Below are positions 21,697 through 34,658 of a stretch of 64,000 nucleotides of DNA, piece after piece (position 1 is the first letter of the stretch; each line of letters opens with the position of its first letter). The position numbers and the translations under genes are program-made. The notes beneath the pieces were generated by a model, which saw only the letters and a list, made by a program, of their open reading frames with translations, was not told the DNA's origin and searched no databases. Origin of the DNA: Polyodon spathula (taxonomy: Eukaryota > Chordata > Actinopteri > Acipenseriformes > Polyodontidae); contig NC_054536.1 in NCBI RefSeq assembly GCF_017654505.1, forward strand, positions 34,827,946 to 34,891,945. Reading direction: 5' to 3'.

Positions 21697-23214
21697 CAGG
21701 GCTTAAATTCAACCGGAGCTGTCTGGAGCAGAGCTCTGGTAAATATTTCCGCACCTTGACTTCAGCCTGAAACTGTCTGTAGTGAAAACAATACAAAATA
21801 CAGCTTAACTACGAATTAATTTTCATGAGGACTGTAGCGATTTATTTTCATGGCAATTATTAGAAGTGAAAATATTTTCGTACAATATATGGAGAGCAGC
21901 ATAACAGGAGCGCCACGTCTGTATCTGTATGTGTCTGTCTGTCCTTTCTTTCCCTGGTTGTTGCTAGAGCTGTGTGCGCGTGTATCGTGTGTAACTGTAA
22001 ACGAGTTAACTGCTGTGTAAACTTGACACAATGTTTTTGCTTTGTTGTCGAGACTAAAATAAGTCACTAGTATCAGCAGACCTGAAGCAAGATATTGGTT
22101 TTGTTGCCTGAGAATGTACGAGCTTAACTAGTTTGAAACAACATAATGAATTGAAGTACTTGACTGAACACTGTCAGCACTACTTTATGAAACCTTTTCT
22201 TTATTTTCTTTATAGTAATTTGTGAATCTAATAACTGGGAATGTAACACCCAGTGGAGCTGGAACAATTTTTATAATGGGGGTGCTGAAAGCCATTGAAC
22301 AAAACTGTAACTCCTGCATATTTTGGAAGCCATGCATTTAGTTGCTATTGCTTTAAACTTGTTAATTAAAGGAAGCCAGCATCAACACCTGTTTACCTAT
22401 TTAAGTAAAAAAAATATATATTTAACCACAGTCCTTGCAACAGTATTTACAAAATGCTCACCATAAAACATTTATAGCAAATCTAACATGAATACAATTT
22501 ATTGGCACCACAATCGTGGTCCCTAGTTGATTGTATTTATGTGTTGCCCAGTGAATTCGGGAGATTCATTTTTATTGCATGTTTTTATTGGCATGCTTTG
22601 GTCACGTCATTACCTCTGCACCATTCAGTCAGTTTTCCTCTCGGATGAGTGGAAGAAATAAGAGGACAAGAACATGGAAGCTGATGAACTATTTTGCAGA
22701 CCTATGAAAATACATTGTCTGAGTGTCCCTCATTGAGCAACACAACACAGGTGGTCTTGCAAGGGCAGGGAAACACTTCACCACACACCATAACACAACA
22801 CAGTGATAGAAGTGGTAATTAGAGCAGAGAGGAGTGCTGGCTTGCAGAAGAGTAGTGCATAATGAATGCTATGATCCGCTTAAGTACTGCAATTTAGAAA
22901 TGTTTACTTATAAAAACAGTTTGAAAAGTTGTATTTTATTTTGTCGTACACAAGGACAGTCACAAGGCTCCAAAGGTTGACTTGCAATGCTGATGATTTG
23001 TTTTATGAGGGAATGGACATCTAATGCGTCCAGAATGTCACTGTATATGTGTGTTTTTACTGGTGCTCTTTTGATTTTAGCAGGTGGTGCCACTGAAAAT
23101 TTTTTGGGACATTTTCAATAAGCGTTCTAGTGTACTCATTAGCGTCTAATGCGTTCCATTACTAATCGACTCTTGCGAGAGTGCAACCTTGTGATTTGTA
23201 AAATTTAAGCCCTG
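21697..23214. mobile_element. hAT-type DNA transposon, non-autonomous, with 8-bp target duplication
   Basis: Perfect 13-bp inverted ends (cagggcttaaatt / aatttaagccctg). Flanking 8-mers are gttacaga (21689-21696) and gttacagg (23215-23222), 7 of 8 identical, the hAT hallmark length. No intact transposase; a 61-codon minus-strand frame at 22908-23093 is the longest. Confidence 0.85.
22251..22370 (+). mobile_element. Partial CAGTGG-type MITE nested in the hAT element
   Basis: Begins cagtggagctggaac and shares gggggtgctgaaagccattg with the fuller copy at 50402-50548. The right half is missing. Confidence 0.65.
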
Positions 23215-23429
23215 GTTACAGGTTCTGTATGCAAAGTCCCAAGGTCCCACCCAGGGAGCGTCTAGTTTGGGAGACCACCCCTTCTTTTGGAGGGTAGTGG
23301 AAACCCACAGGTCATAGTTCTGCCGTTGTTGGATCCCGGTGGCTAGGATCTGGTCTCTGGCAAAGGCGTGAGGACTATCTAGGTGGTTTTACAAGCGCTG
23401 GGTGTATTCCATCCCCTGGTATGCCCATA

Positions 23430-24240
23430 CAAGATTGAAGCTGGAGCCTGCAGATCCCATCCCATCATTAATAGGGCAGGGGTGTAACAGATAGTCTCAT
23501 GTACAGTGGTGTGACAGACCAGCAGTATCAGCGGCAAGTGGAGATTTTAATCCCACCTCTACTCACTGGTGGCGATGACCAGTTGGGGGCCGAGAATGCA
23601 TTTAAAACGCTCAACCAGGCCATCGCTTTGGGGGTGAAGGGGGGTGGTGCGGGTCTTGCTGATCCTCAGCCTCTTGCAGACATCACCAAAGACCTTGCTT
23701 TCAATGCCCTTGGTCGGAGTGAAGCTCCTGGAGAACTCCCAACGGGGAGAAGAACCCGCCGATGAGCACGCCCACCAAAGTCTGCTCCTCCCGGTTAGGC
23801 AAAGCGTAGGCTTATGGCCACTTCAAGTAGTCCACCACTGCCAGAGATAGAGAAGGGCTACTTCAGAACAAACAGGCCACCGGTCCTCTTCCTTCTACTT
23901 CATCAGCAGGTTGAGCTCGGGGTCCTGCCTCTGCTGCTCCTGCCACTCATTGAGAGATGGGGGCTGCACCTCTCACCGTCATCCTATCCCCTTCTTCCAG
24001 TGCCTCTCTCTCCCTGGCTTCCTGGTGATCGCAGTATCCTTACCCCATTTCGCTGCACAGTCGCCTGGACTGGGTGTCAGCATTGCCGTGCTTTACTGCT
24101 GGTGAGTGCTGGATGTCCAGTTTGTAGGACTGGAGTATTTCAAGCCAGCAGGCTACCTGCCCTTTGGGTTCCCTGAACCGTAGCAACCACTGCAGTGTGA
24201 CGTGATCAGTGAGGAGCACATGGCTTCACTAAGGAGACTT
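23430..24240 (-). mobile_element. Ty3/gypsy pol remnant (RNase H to integrase)
   Basis: Read on the minus strand from 24240: an RNase H tail (TDHVTLQWLLRF, then HGNADTQSRR), then an integrase core (LAVVDYLKWP, a region matching the SDQGH motif, and TRTTPLHPQSDGLVERF) down to about 23530. Stops and shifts break the frame. Here the order is the usual RT/RNase H before INT, so it is a different lineage from the element at 13 kb. Confidence 0.82.
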
Positions 24241-24289
24241 CTTGCAGCTTTCAGGAGGGGTGGAGCTGTTCGACAAGCTCTCTCCCAGC

Positions 24290-24342
24290 GAGGGGGAGGG
24301 GGAGGGGGAGGGGGAGGGGGAGGGGGAGGGGGGGGGGGGAGG
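24290..24342 (+). repeat. (GGGGGA)n G-rich simple repeat
   Basis: Pure G/A tract with a final run of G. Encodes apparent polyglycine; not a gene. Confidence 0.9.
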
Positions 24343-24524
24343 CGCTACCGGCCGCAACGTTGCTCTAGACGAACGCTTGGAACCCTTTTTGCAGACTGTA
24401 ATGAACTGATTACATAATGTAAATACTGATGAAACAGTCCCTTCGTCCAAAGTTTCTTTCTCTCTCTTTTTTTTTTTTATATATATATGCCTCAAGTGGA
24501 TCCTAATTACAGTATGACACTTTT

Positions 24525-24577
24525 GTAACAATTGTAAGTCGCCAGCGGGATAAGGGCGTCTGCTAATAGCACAAGAT

Positions 24578-24623
<46 letters not shown>
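24525..24623 (+). mobile_element. SINE/L2-type 3' tail followed by (AAT)n
   Basis: gtaagtcgccagcgggataa followed by gggcgtctgcta is the conserved 3' end shared by many fish SINEs and L2-clade LINEs, and it runs into about 16 AAT units. The body upstream (24357-24524) is too decayed to classify. Confidence 0.7.
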
Positions 24624-24625
<2 letters not shown>

Positions 24626-24639
24626 TTCTATATTGCCAG

Positions 24640-25240
24640 ACAAAGATAGGAGGAAGGGACATCCCCAAATATTGAGAAGTCATCTGTCTTTTCTGAGCCT
24701 GTCTGACACACAACATATGCAGCTATTTCACCTCAACCGACAAACAGTCACTGACATCCTACAACTGCTTCAGGATGACCTGGAAGAAGACATGCAGAGA
24801 GCACACTGTTTGCCTGTAACACTAAGGTACATGCACCAACACAGAATAGACACCTTTATGTAAATCGTAAGGGGACCTATTCTGTCAACGTACAAGTAGT
24901 GTGTGATCTGTGATGCCAACAACTACATCACAAATGTGTATGCAAACTATTGTTGCTCCTCTCATGACTTGTTTATCCTCAAAATGTGATTCCGATGTTT
25001 GGATGTCTCTGGGGAAACACTACAGTACACTCCTCAGGTTAGAAATATTGTCCTGGCTTCTTGTGTTTTCCACAACATAGCTCTCCGTAATGGATGTTGA
25101 ACTTACAGAGGAAAGATTACAGAGTTTGAGGGAAGCAGATGCTGAACTTGAAGCCCCAGTGTTAGAGGTTGCAGATCCTGCAAGTTCCAGGCAGGTCAGA
25201 CAATGTCTTATAGACAGGGGTTCACATGACTGGTACACAG
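24640..25240 (+). mobile_element. PIF/Harbinger transposase remnant
   Basis: A frame with FHLNRQTVTDILQLLQDDLEED (about 24728-24790), then SVNVQVVCDANNYITNVYAN (24875-24950) and LTEERLQSLREADAE (from 25090), the N-terminal, DDE-region and C-terminal pieces of HARBI1-like transposases. The central catalytic section is incomplete and frames are shifted. Confidence 0.72.
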
Positions 25241-26236
25241 GTACGCATGCAGACCAACAGAAATACAGACTTAGTTATTGTTGTTTAAGAAGCAAATGCG
25301 TTTTGCTAACAGGAAAGGATTTATAATAAAAGCAGCGATGGTGCTCATGGTTCGAAGGTGAGGTATATATAACTTAAGAAAACTCCTGATTCTAAATTTT
25401 TTGCCCCCTGTCCCCACGTCCCGCCCCGATCAATCGCTCAGTAGATGAAACTGAAAAATATATATATTTTGCATATAGATATCTATAAAACCCCGGTATT
25501 CTAGTGAAACCCTGAAAAATTTAAAAACAACGGAGAGGGGGAGGTCTGACGACGAACCGTTTTTTGTCACAGCAAATCGGAACGGAACTCTCCGAATCCA
25601 GTAGGGACAAGTGCCAGGGTGTAACCCGACGACCTGTAAAATTTTTTTTATTTTATCTCTTTTACACACGTCACTTTTTAAATTTTGTATTCACTCTCCC
25701 CCTCCAGACTGCTGCTGCAAAAAAAGTGTGTAGCCTTGCTTGAGAGGCTTGGTCATCCCTTTCACTTGGGCTGCTGGACATTTAAAAATAAATGTGTGCT
25801 TTTGCTTTCCTTCTCTTGTTTTTGGTTTCAAAATACCCTCCGTTCGCTATCGCTGATGCACAGGTGCACTTAAAAGGAATGTTGAATCCTTGGCTGGGTG
25901 CATGATTCGCTATTTGATGTGTGTTAGCCCACGCATGAGGCCCGACTACTAAATCACGTTTTCGTGAGCTTTCGCTAATGCTGTCATTTTTGCCCTCTTA
26001 GATTTAAAATAATGGCTCATCATTTTAGCCATTTCATGGAAAGTTTATGCCTATCTTCGTTTCCGGAGTGTGTCAATACTCAGATGGGAAATGTGAGACA
26101 CTAAAGTAGTAATTTTCTTGGAAAATGATGAGTATCCTATAAAATTATATGTTTATTTACGGGTCTATATATGGTATGAAAGTAAGGAGGACCCCAAGGG
26201 TGACCTTTACATTGCAATTTAATGTCCCAACCACGG
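25241..26236. other. Intergenic, nothing recognised
   Basis: Contains a minus-strand 79-codon frame at 25430-25669 with no resemblance to a known family. No TIR or LTR identified. Confidence 0.5.
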
Positions 26237-26240
26237 GTCT

Positions 26241-26466
26241 GTGACAATTTATCACCAACGATTTATCACTAACAATTCATCACCAGTGATAATTAATCAC
26301 GGAGGGTACATTATCATATCACAGCTGTTTAAAACGCTACAGGTGAAAATGACCGGTGCGGCACTTGTAACCCTAAACCTAACCATAACCCTAATCAGTG
26401 AGTTATTGTCCTTGATGAATTGTCGCTGGTGATGAATTGTTGGTGATGAAAAGTGTGTGACAAATT
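26241..26466. mobile_element. Fold-back element with telomere-like core
   Basis: Inverted arms at 26241-26290 and 26421-26466 share caattcatcaccag / ctggtgatgaattg and gtgacaa... / ...gtgacaaattg. Between them, 26371-26398 reads aaccctaaacctaaccataa and continues with ccctaa, close to the vertebrate telomere unit. Confidence 0.7.
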
Positions 26467-26479
26467 GAAGGGATACCCC

Positions 26480-26660
26480 CAACCACACTGTTTATAAATT
26501 AACCATCTTAAAAAAATGAACCATCTTGAAAATAAATTAACTATACTGTTCGGAAATTAACCATCTTGAAAATAAATTAACCATAGTGCTCATCAATTAA
26601 CAATCTTAAAAATAAATTATACATACCATTTATAAATTAACCAATTAATTATTTCCTGAA
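26480..26660. repeat. Degenerate tandem repeat, about 40-bp unit
   Basis: Four imperfect copies around the string ttgaaaataaattaac. 26661-27224 after it shows nothing recognisable. Confidence 0.7.
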
Positions 26661-27224
26661 TGGCACAAATGCTGTGTGCAAACAATTTACAGACACTCGC
26701 AGATTTGTATTTTCAATGAATGACATACTGCATTTTTCATAGAAATAAAGAGTCTAATCAAATGTGTTTTACATCCATTTTCAAGATTTCACAGACTTTA
26801 TTCACATTCATGATTTTCCCAATTTATGTGTCCTCCGTGACTGTGACAAAATTGTAGCCTTGCGTATAAGACATCGTCCATCCTTTCGTATGTCAAACTT
26901 ACATTTTCACCTGTTAAAACAGTAAACATGTTACTGATAGCTTTTTTTATTTATTTTTTTAACTTTGCAACCGAGGAGTGAGCTGTTTGATTAAATTAAT
27001 GCCAATACTATATCATAGGTTTTTTTTGACCATTTGGAGCCTTATTGTAAATGGTCTAGCTGCAATCAAAATACAAGATTAAATTAGACGCCAGGAAGCA
27101 GCAGACTTTGTTGTATATAATAATGTTGTGTTTGAAAAGATTTTCAACAAGTGATAAGAGGTGCAAGGATAACATTACTAATCCTAATACATTAAGTGAA
27201 TCCGGGGTCAGTATCAAACACTCA

Positions 27225-29010
27225 ATTTTTATTTTAAATAGTGCCTTTCATAGAGGACCACTATCAAAAAGCGTTTTACAAGATGCAGTAACAAGAAAAT
27301 CCATAATACTTTACATACAGCGAAATGCATTACACAGTAAAACAAAGCAATGCATAATACATGAAGTAGTAACAGCAACACAGAAGCTAATAGCGGATAT
27401 CAGGCTTAAAGAGCATGGAAAGCAAAAGAGAACAGGTGGGTCTTGAGAGTTGATTTAAAGAGCGCGACGGTGGGAGGATTATATATCAAAGCTAGGAGAG
27501 AATCCAAAGAGTTGGAGCCATGAAGCTGAACAAGCGTTCTCCAAGTGTGGTGCCAGAGTCGGAGGACCTCAGTTTGCGGGCAGGGACATAGCGGGTCAAC
27601 AGATTGAGGAGGTACTCGGGACCTGTGTGATGAAGGGCATTGTAGATGAACAGGAGAGTTTAGAAATTAATCCTGAACATTACAGGTAGCCAGTACGGCT
27701 GGGCAAGACGGGGTGACGTGATTAAGTTTTTTACATCTGATAAGGATCCTGGCAGCGGCATTCTGAACTAGCTGCAGTTAGTTTATGGTGTGTGCTGGGA
27801 GACCACCATATAAGTTACAGTAGTCAAGATGAGACAAGAACTTTGGAGAGAAAAGGGAGATTGGAGATGGGATGGAAATTAGATGAGTCAGCCGGGTCGA
27901 GGGAGGGTTTTTTTTGAGTACCGATGTAACTATGGAAAGCTTAAGGGCAGCAGGAACCAAGCCAAAGTCCAGGAACAGGTTGAGAGTGTGCATAATGGAA
28001 GGAGCAAGGTCAGAAGCACAGAGACAGACAAGGTTAGTCGGCCAGGGGTCTAAGGGGCAGGTGGCAGTAGCAATGGAGAGAGGAAAGGAGGAGAGGGCAG
28101 GAGGGGCAACTGGAGGAGCATCAAGGTGGTCAAGTAGTAAACTGGGTTTGTGGTGGGAGAGCGTAGAACAGATGTCAATTTTTTTCAGAAAGAAAGAGGA
28201 GAAATCATGACAGGTAAGACAGGAGTATGGACGGGAGATGGATCAGTCTGTGGCTGGATGTAGGATTTGGTCAATGGTCTTAAAGAGAACATTGGGTTTA
28301 GAGTGTCTTAGACTGAGATTGGAGATATCAAGGCGCCTGGTGATGAGCATATCCAGGTGTGTCCTCGGGTGTGAGTCTGTGTTGAAGTTGGTCACTAGGG
28401 GGGAGGAAGGCAAGTCAACATGAATGTTGAAGTCACCAAGAAGTAGGATTTTGTCAGTAGAAGTGCAGACAAGGGAGAGAAATTCTGAAAACTGCAATAA
28501 AAGCAGTTGCTCTTAGGTGGATGGTAGAGAACAGCATGGGTGAGGGACTTGGGAGAGGGAGCTTGAAGGCGAGATGCTCAAATGAAGAAAAGGCAGGCAA
28601 AGAAAGAACTGAGGAAGCAAGATCAGAATTTGCAATAACAGCAGTGCCCCCGCCTCGGAGAGTGAGGCAAGGTTTGTCAGAGGGAATAGCCCTTTGGGGT
28701 GGCTAGATGTAGGGAGTGCATGTGGTTTACAGAGTGCCAGGTTTCAGCTAGACAGAGAAGATCAAGATTGATATTGGTTATAAGTTTGCTGAGAAGCACA
28801 GATTTGTTAGTCAGACAGCAACAATTGAAAAAGATTTGTAGCAGGCAGCATAGGGGGAGAAGGAGTTAGTAAAGGTATGTGCAGCAGATGCTTACCAGTG
28901 TTCATTCTGGGAGTGGAGAACGAGTGAGCCCGCTTTGTCCAGGGGATCCAGACGTTAGGTGTCAAAGCGGGAATGAGGTAGGCCTGGAGTCGTATACTTA
29001 ACACACGTTT
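27225..29010 (-). mobile_element. L2-clade non-LTR retrotransposon, decayed
   Basis: On the minus strand: a 5' piece (29004-28807), an AP-endonuclease core with LLLGDFNIHVDLPSS and HLDMLITRRLDISN (28497-28243), RT scraps GLVPAALKLSIVTSVLKK (27993-27900) and LDYCNLYGGLPAHTIN (27830-27778), and the C-terminal region to about 27440. The last 200 bp include tttcatagaggaccactatc, a string common in related fish repeats. Large internal deletion of RT. Inactive. Confidence 0.78.
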
Positions 29011-30257
29011 CTAAGCAGTTTTTTGTGTGTTTGAACTAAAGTCTAAACAAATAATGTCAACACTAAAATGTCTGCTTATTTTTTTTTAAATTTGGTTTTA
29101 CAGTGTAGGTGTTTTGAATAGTCTGTCACAATGTACAATAGAGATATTCAAACAAAGGCAGGACAAATAGTAAAGTGAACATTTTGGTTTAATGATTCAA
29201 CAGAACACTACAGATTTACAATAATTTACCATACAACAAATTAAAGGTTGATCCCCAGACACTGAGACTCAACACCATTACTGAGTCAGCACTGGACATG
29301 CTATGAGAGGAAAAGAGGTCTCATACAGTGGGCAATATGTAAAAATCTCATGAAAAGTTAAAATGTAACAATGAAAGCATGTATCTGCTCTAGAGGAAAC
29401 TGAGATGAGATGGGAGCAAGACAAGCATATATGTGTGTGGTTACAGTATATATGTGTGGAGGTACAGTATAGGTACTCTATATGTGTGTGGAGCTATAGT
29501 ATGTCTGCCTGTCTGACTGTCTGTGTTTGTTGCATTTACATTTCCACTGATAACTGTTCAAGGGGTACACTTGTCCAATTGTAATGAAACTCACTAGGAC
29601 TGGTGACAGGGTTGAAATAATGAGGGGCCAAACCATTGGTAACTAGGAAGGGGAGATGTTGCTTTGCTCTATTTGATTTTTTTTTTACAGTATCAAAGTG
29701 CTGATCCATCCTACGTGTTTTTGGGTTCTGGTTCTTTGTCCGGTAGTCAAGGTTTGAGTGGAAGGATGTTTTGCTGGCTCTAAGTTAATGTTAGAAATAA
29801 GGATAAGGTTATGTTGAAGGTACTATTTGACATGTTTCTGTTTTGACACATTTTGTCTGGGTGTTGCAGATATAGACACAACATATATTTAATTGCTAGC
29901 ATGCAATTAGATGCATGTATTGCTGCTCAGAAATATTATTATATTATTACATTATTTAGATTTTGTTTAGTGACTGCTTACTAATATTTAGATGCTCACT
30001 CTTCTGTAAAGATAAAATGTACTTCAAACGCAGCGTTTTGTATTGAAGAAATTATTTTAATCTTTATTGTGCTTACGAGTACCTGGTTAATAAAAAAAAG
30101 GAAGTCAACAATTTTTATGTTTCAAAAATACTGGCATTTAGTTATATCAGAAGACCTAATTTCAACAGACAGTTTTAGACAAAGAATATTAGAAAAAACA
30201 GCTGTGTACTAAATGTGAAGACAGCAAGTATCTCCGCATGACTGATATGGCCAGTAG

Positions 30258-30292
<35 letters not shown>

Positions 30293-30652
30293 TGGCAGTG
30301 GTGAATATTTACTGGAAAACAATGATATTAAAACCTAATTAAGAATACTAGACATGCTATATAAAAGAGTGCCCTAGTAGTCAATTATGTTAACCCCATA
30401 AATCTCTCCTCCATACCTGCCAAGGATCACTGCTCTACATCACTTACATTTCCCCGGTACATCCATAAACCCGTCAAGTCACCCTATATATAAAGGCTGA
30501 TTTGTTCTAAGCTGGTATCAACCAACGTTAGGACAGTATAAAATGCTAAAATATGCTGTAAAGTGAATTAACTCCAATGTCTAGGAATGAAAATATAAAA
30601 GCAGGTCTAAACAGATACAACAGATTAACAATCATGTCAAACTTGCAAGACA
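29011..30652. other. Intergenic DNA downstream of TDP2
   Basis: AT-rich, no gene seen. A run of 30 A at 30261-30290 could be a retro-insertion tail, but its source was not identified. Confidence 0.55.
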
Positions 30653-30658
30653 TTTATT
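30653..30658 (-). terminator. Candidate TDP2 polyadenylation signal
   Basis: AATAAA on the minus strand, 139 bp after the stop. A second one at 30762-30767, 30 bp after the stop, is an alternative. Confidence 0.4.
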
Positions 30659-30796
30659 TTCTGGTATTTCAAAGTAATTGGTATTAGCAGCCGTTTTTAA
30701 AGATTGTACACATAGCTTAAAAGGCATAATTATGTATACTGAAATAACACATAAAAACAACTTTATTTTTAAACACTTAAAATCACGCCTTTTGCT

Positions 30797-31078
30797 TTAT
30801 AATACAACACTAAAATCACAGTAGATCCCCCAGTGATCACTGGGGAATTTGCCACAGTCCAGCTTTTCTAGTCCTATGAGGTCCATGCTCTGTGGAATGA
30901 TCTGACCCCCACCTTTCGAGGCTCGATAGAATACGCGATCAAAGCGCATCCTGCTAACGTAGTTTGCCTTCATGTTGTGGTTTGTTTTCGTATCCCAGGT
31001 ATACCTGCAGTGCTCAGGTTTTCCAAGGTACTCCCAAATATCACACACGTTGCTGGGTAAACCTCCAACTTTAGCAAC
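30797..31078 (-). CDS. TDP2: TDP2 exon 7 (catalytic His, stop)
   Basis: 282 bp, VAKVGGLPSNVCDIWEYLGK to the TAA, with LRFDR-type MRFDRVF and FPSDHWG. Acceptor ttcacag. An (AT)n run sits just upstream in intron 6 (31089-31112). Confidence 0.96.
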   Translation of the reverse strand, partial: VAKVGGLPSNVCDIWEYLGKPEHCRYTWDTKTNHNMKANYVSRMRFDRVFYRASKGGGQIIPQSMDLIGLEKLDCGKFPSDHWGIYCDFSVVL

Positions 31079-31348
31079 CTGTGAACAAATATATATATAT
31101 ATATATATATATCACACGCATATGCCCTCATCCTCCAAGAAATGTTAAGAGTGGGGCTTTGTGGTTTTAAACAACTTAGACACCATGCTTATATACCTTG
31201 GTAGCCCTAAAAAGAAAATCCTCTCCTTTTTAATAAGCAAAATATTTTATTTTACTCCCAAAAACGCCTGCAACCTTGTCATGACTGTAGGGGTCGGCAA
31301 TATACCAAAAAAAATATCATGATATTTCAGATGTTCAAGACGATAAAC

Positions 31349-31387
<39 letters not shown>

Positions 31388-34300
31388 CACAATATTTGAG
31401 CAATATGATCAAGGATTTTTTATTTCTTTTTTTTTTTTTTAAATCCATATTTTGCCAAAAATACAAATTTATCAACAGTATCAAGTTTTAGTCTTGTCTG
31501 TTTACATCTAGCCAGCGTGCCAGATAAGGTTTTGAGTCCTTGAGTAATTGATACTGTAAGCATGATTTTCAAAAGGAGCAAAATAAGAACTACATTGATC
31601 ATTTTAAATCAATGCATATTGCTGAACCTGTGTAGATTGATCATTTTAAATCAATGCATATTGCTGAACCTGTGTAGATTGATCATTTTAAATCAATGCA
31701 TATTGCTGAACCTGTGTAGATTGATCATTTTAAATCAATGCATATTGCTGAACCTGTGTAGATTGATCATTTTAAATCAATGCATATTGCTGAACCTGTG
31801 TAGATTGATCATTTTAAATCAATGCATATTGCTGAACCTGTGTACGTGGATCAGTAAGCGATGGACACTACTAAACCTGTGGTGGTTTATTTTGCATGCG
31901 TCAAGTTGAGTTGATTTGTCTATTATTCACATATTATTTTATGTTGAATATTACTTTGTTTGATTACTAACAGCATGTGTTTATGGTTTGGATTTGTGGT
32001 TCTTTTGGCTTATTTTCTATATCATTTGTAAGGGTTTTGGTATGGGTGTGTCTGCCCCTTCTCTCATCCTTTTACACTGTGTTACATACATAATCTATTG
32101 ACCCGATTGTCATTTCTACCTGTGTGGTTCAGAGATTGTTAACCCCCTGTTTTAATGAAATGCTTGTTAATAAACTATCTGCCCCAAGTTGATGGTCTTA
32201 GTGTCTTTGTGGTATGATTATTGCACACTCTCCCATCCTATTTTAGATAAATGCATATTAGTAAATTCCGGACCTTCTGATAGAAATAAAAGGTGGTGGC
32301 AGCAGCATGCTATCAGTTAGTTAATCCAGTAGCCAAAAAATATAAGGTTTGTAACAGTAAAATGCAACATGACCTTAACATATGGTGTACGATTTAACTA
32401 CAGCCTTACATTTTAACTGTAATGTCACTAGTACTGTGTTAACTGAGTCACTTTAGTACATGGTTGTTACAGTGGTTATAGTTTTCTGTAAATCTTACTT
32501 ACTTTTGTGCTTTCCCTTTACTAGTAAACTCATACGCTCCCAAAAAATTTTAAAACAAAAAAGTCAGTTTTTTAAAAACTGTACCAACACTGCACTAATG
32601 CAAATACTACTGCATTCTTTATTGATCGCCTTGCTTCAGCACTATAAAGCATCCTGACTCAAAACACAGAATACTGTATTTATTACATAGATTCACCTTC
32701 ACAAATTTCAGTTGACAGATAGGTAGATTGGCAGGTTAGGTAAAGGCATTTCTATGATCCATTCTCTATCTATCGCATGCAGTATATTCACAATTGACCA
32801 TTGAGACATGGGGAACTAATGAAGAACAAGAAGCTTGATAAAATGCAGACTCAAGCTGTGCAGAAATATTGCTAAGAGTGTTCTTTACACATATATTTAA
32901 ATATCATACGTTAATTCATATTTTAATCTGGAGCGCTGCATGTAACAACGTTACCAAATGTACTGAAAACTCTCTCAGATGCAGAACGTGTTGCTGGTAT
33001 GAAAAAATATTTCTGTGCAAGTTTGCACAGTCTGTGGTTACTTGTAGCCATCCTGAAGACAATATACTACGGCAGGAATTGCATACATTACCTGAACCCC
33101 CAAGTTTATACTACCTATGAAGTTCAAATGGATCAGTCCAAAGCTTAATGTTAACAATATAACAATATTGCCGTTTCCCTAGATGGTGATTTAATTACCA
33201 CCTTATTAACACTACTAACACAACATAAATAGAAATATTAACATGGAAGGAAGTGAGCAAAATATCTGGGTTACACATTTTAGGGTGTTGGTGTTAAGAC
33301 CCTTTGTTTAGATAATTACAACAGACCCCAATGTGTTCCAATGGTCCATGACGATACAAAAACTGTTACTGCAGATTGAAAAGTTCCAGTTCAGACATCA
33401 CAGCAACTATTATTAACAGCTCACCGCAGCAAACATATGTTTGCTTGATTAAGGTTATAATGGATATGTAGTAAGTAAACCTTGAGCTAACCTCGTGGTC
33501 CCTCAGGTTGGTATCACCTCCAAATATCACTGTAGAAGTCTCAGGTGCTTCTTTGATTTTTGTCAACACTGTCTTCAGCTGGTTCATTCTTTCTCGTGAA
33601 TGGTCTTTAGTGCTTTCCAGATGGGATGTCATTAAGTACAGCTCATTGCCACAAAAACTGGCCTGTGAATATAACAAATACACTCTCGTTCAAGTTAAAT
33701 ATTCAATGTCAATTTAGTTAACGTGATTAAATTGAACACCACACGGCATTGATTTGCAATTTTGTAAAAAATAATTATCTAAAATAAAACATCTAAAATA
33801 CTTTCATACATTAAGGCAGGATCTCAATAAAACATACTAGCACTCAACAAAGCATATCTGGTCTTACTGACTAACATTCACTGGGCATTAAAGCCTTGTA
33901 AATTAGACACCTGTCCTGTAAAAATGGTAACTTTAAATGGCAAAGAAATCTTCTAACAGCAGGCTATTTTTAATTCTACAAGGGCATATGCACTGTTTGC
34001 ATTTAAAACGTTGTCCTACCTGCACGGTTAGCAGATTCCTCATCATTGACGTTGAAGGGAAAGGAATTATTTCCGTCTTTAGGAGTTTAACTCTAGACTT
34101 CTTCAACATTACTGCAGTAAAATAGCAATCCTCATTTCCTACAAAAAGGAACCACAGATAAAAAAAGCACCTTTATGAACATACTGATCTATCTAAATAT
34201 TAATCCCTGTTCTATACAACTACTCTTAGCAAATTAAGAATAAGTACAAAAAATCAGTGTCGCATTTACTCACATGTTGTTCAGGCTCTTTAAAGAGCAA

Positions 34301-34607
34301 CTTGTTATGGATCAAAAATATCCAGGGTACGTCAACTAAAGTATTCTTACTATTAAAAATGTACAGCACACCTGTAGCTTCACAAGGACTCAAACATGGC
34401 TGGTACACAATGTAACCATTAAACCTGGCCCCCTAGTTGATAAAAGAAATACCACATTTGTTCTATGTTGATGTGATCACTGAAACAGTAGTTTCTGAAC
34501 ACAGGTGAAAGCACAATAGCACAGAAAAGATTATATATATTATAATATATATATATATATTATATATCTCTATATATATATATCATATATATATATATAT
34601 ATTTTAG

Positions 34608-34658
<51 letters not shown>

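Noticed and set aside
24202..24417. Polyglycine protein
   Set aside because: Translation of a (GGGGGA)n simple repeat.
31562..31909. 115-codon repetitive plus-strand frame
   Set aside because: Produced by the 42-bp intronic minisatellite; no homology and antisense to TDP2.
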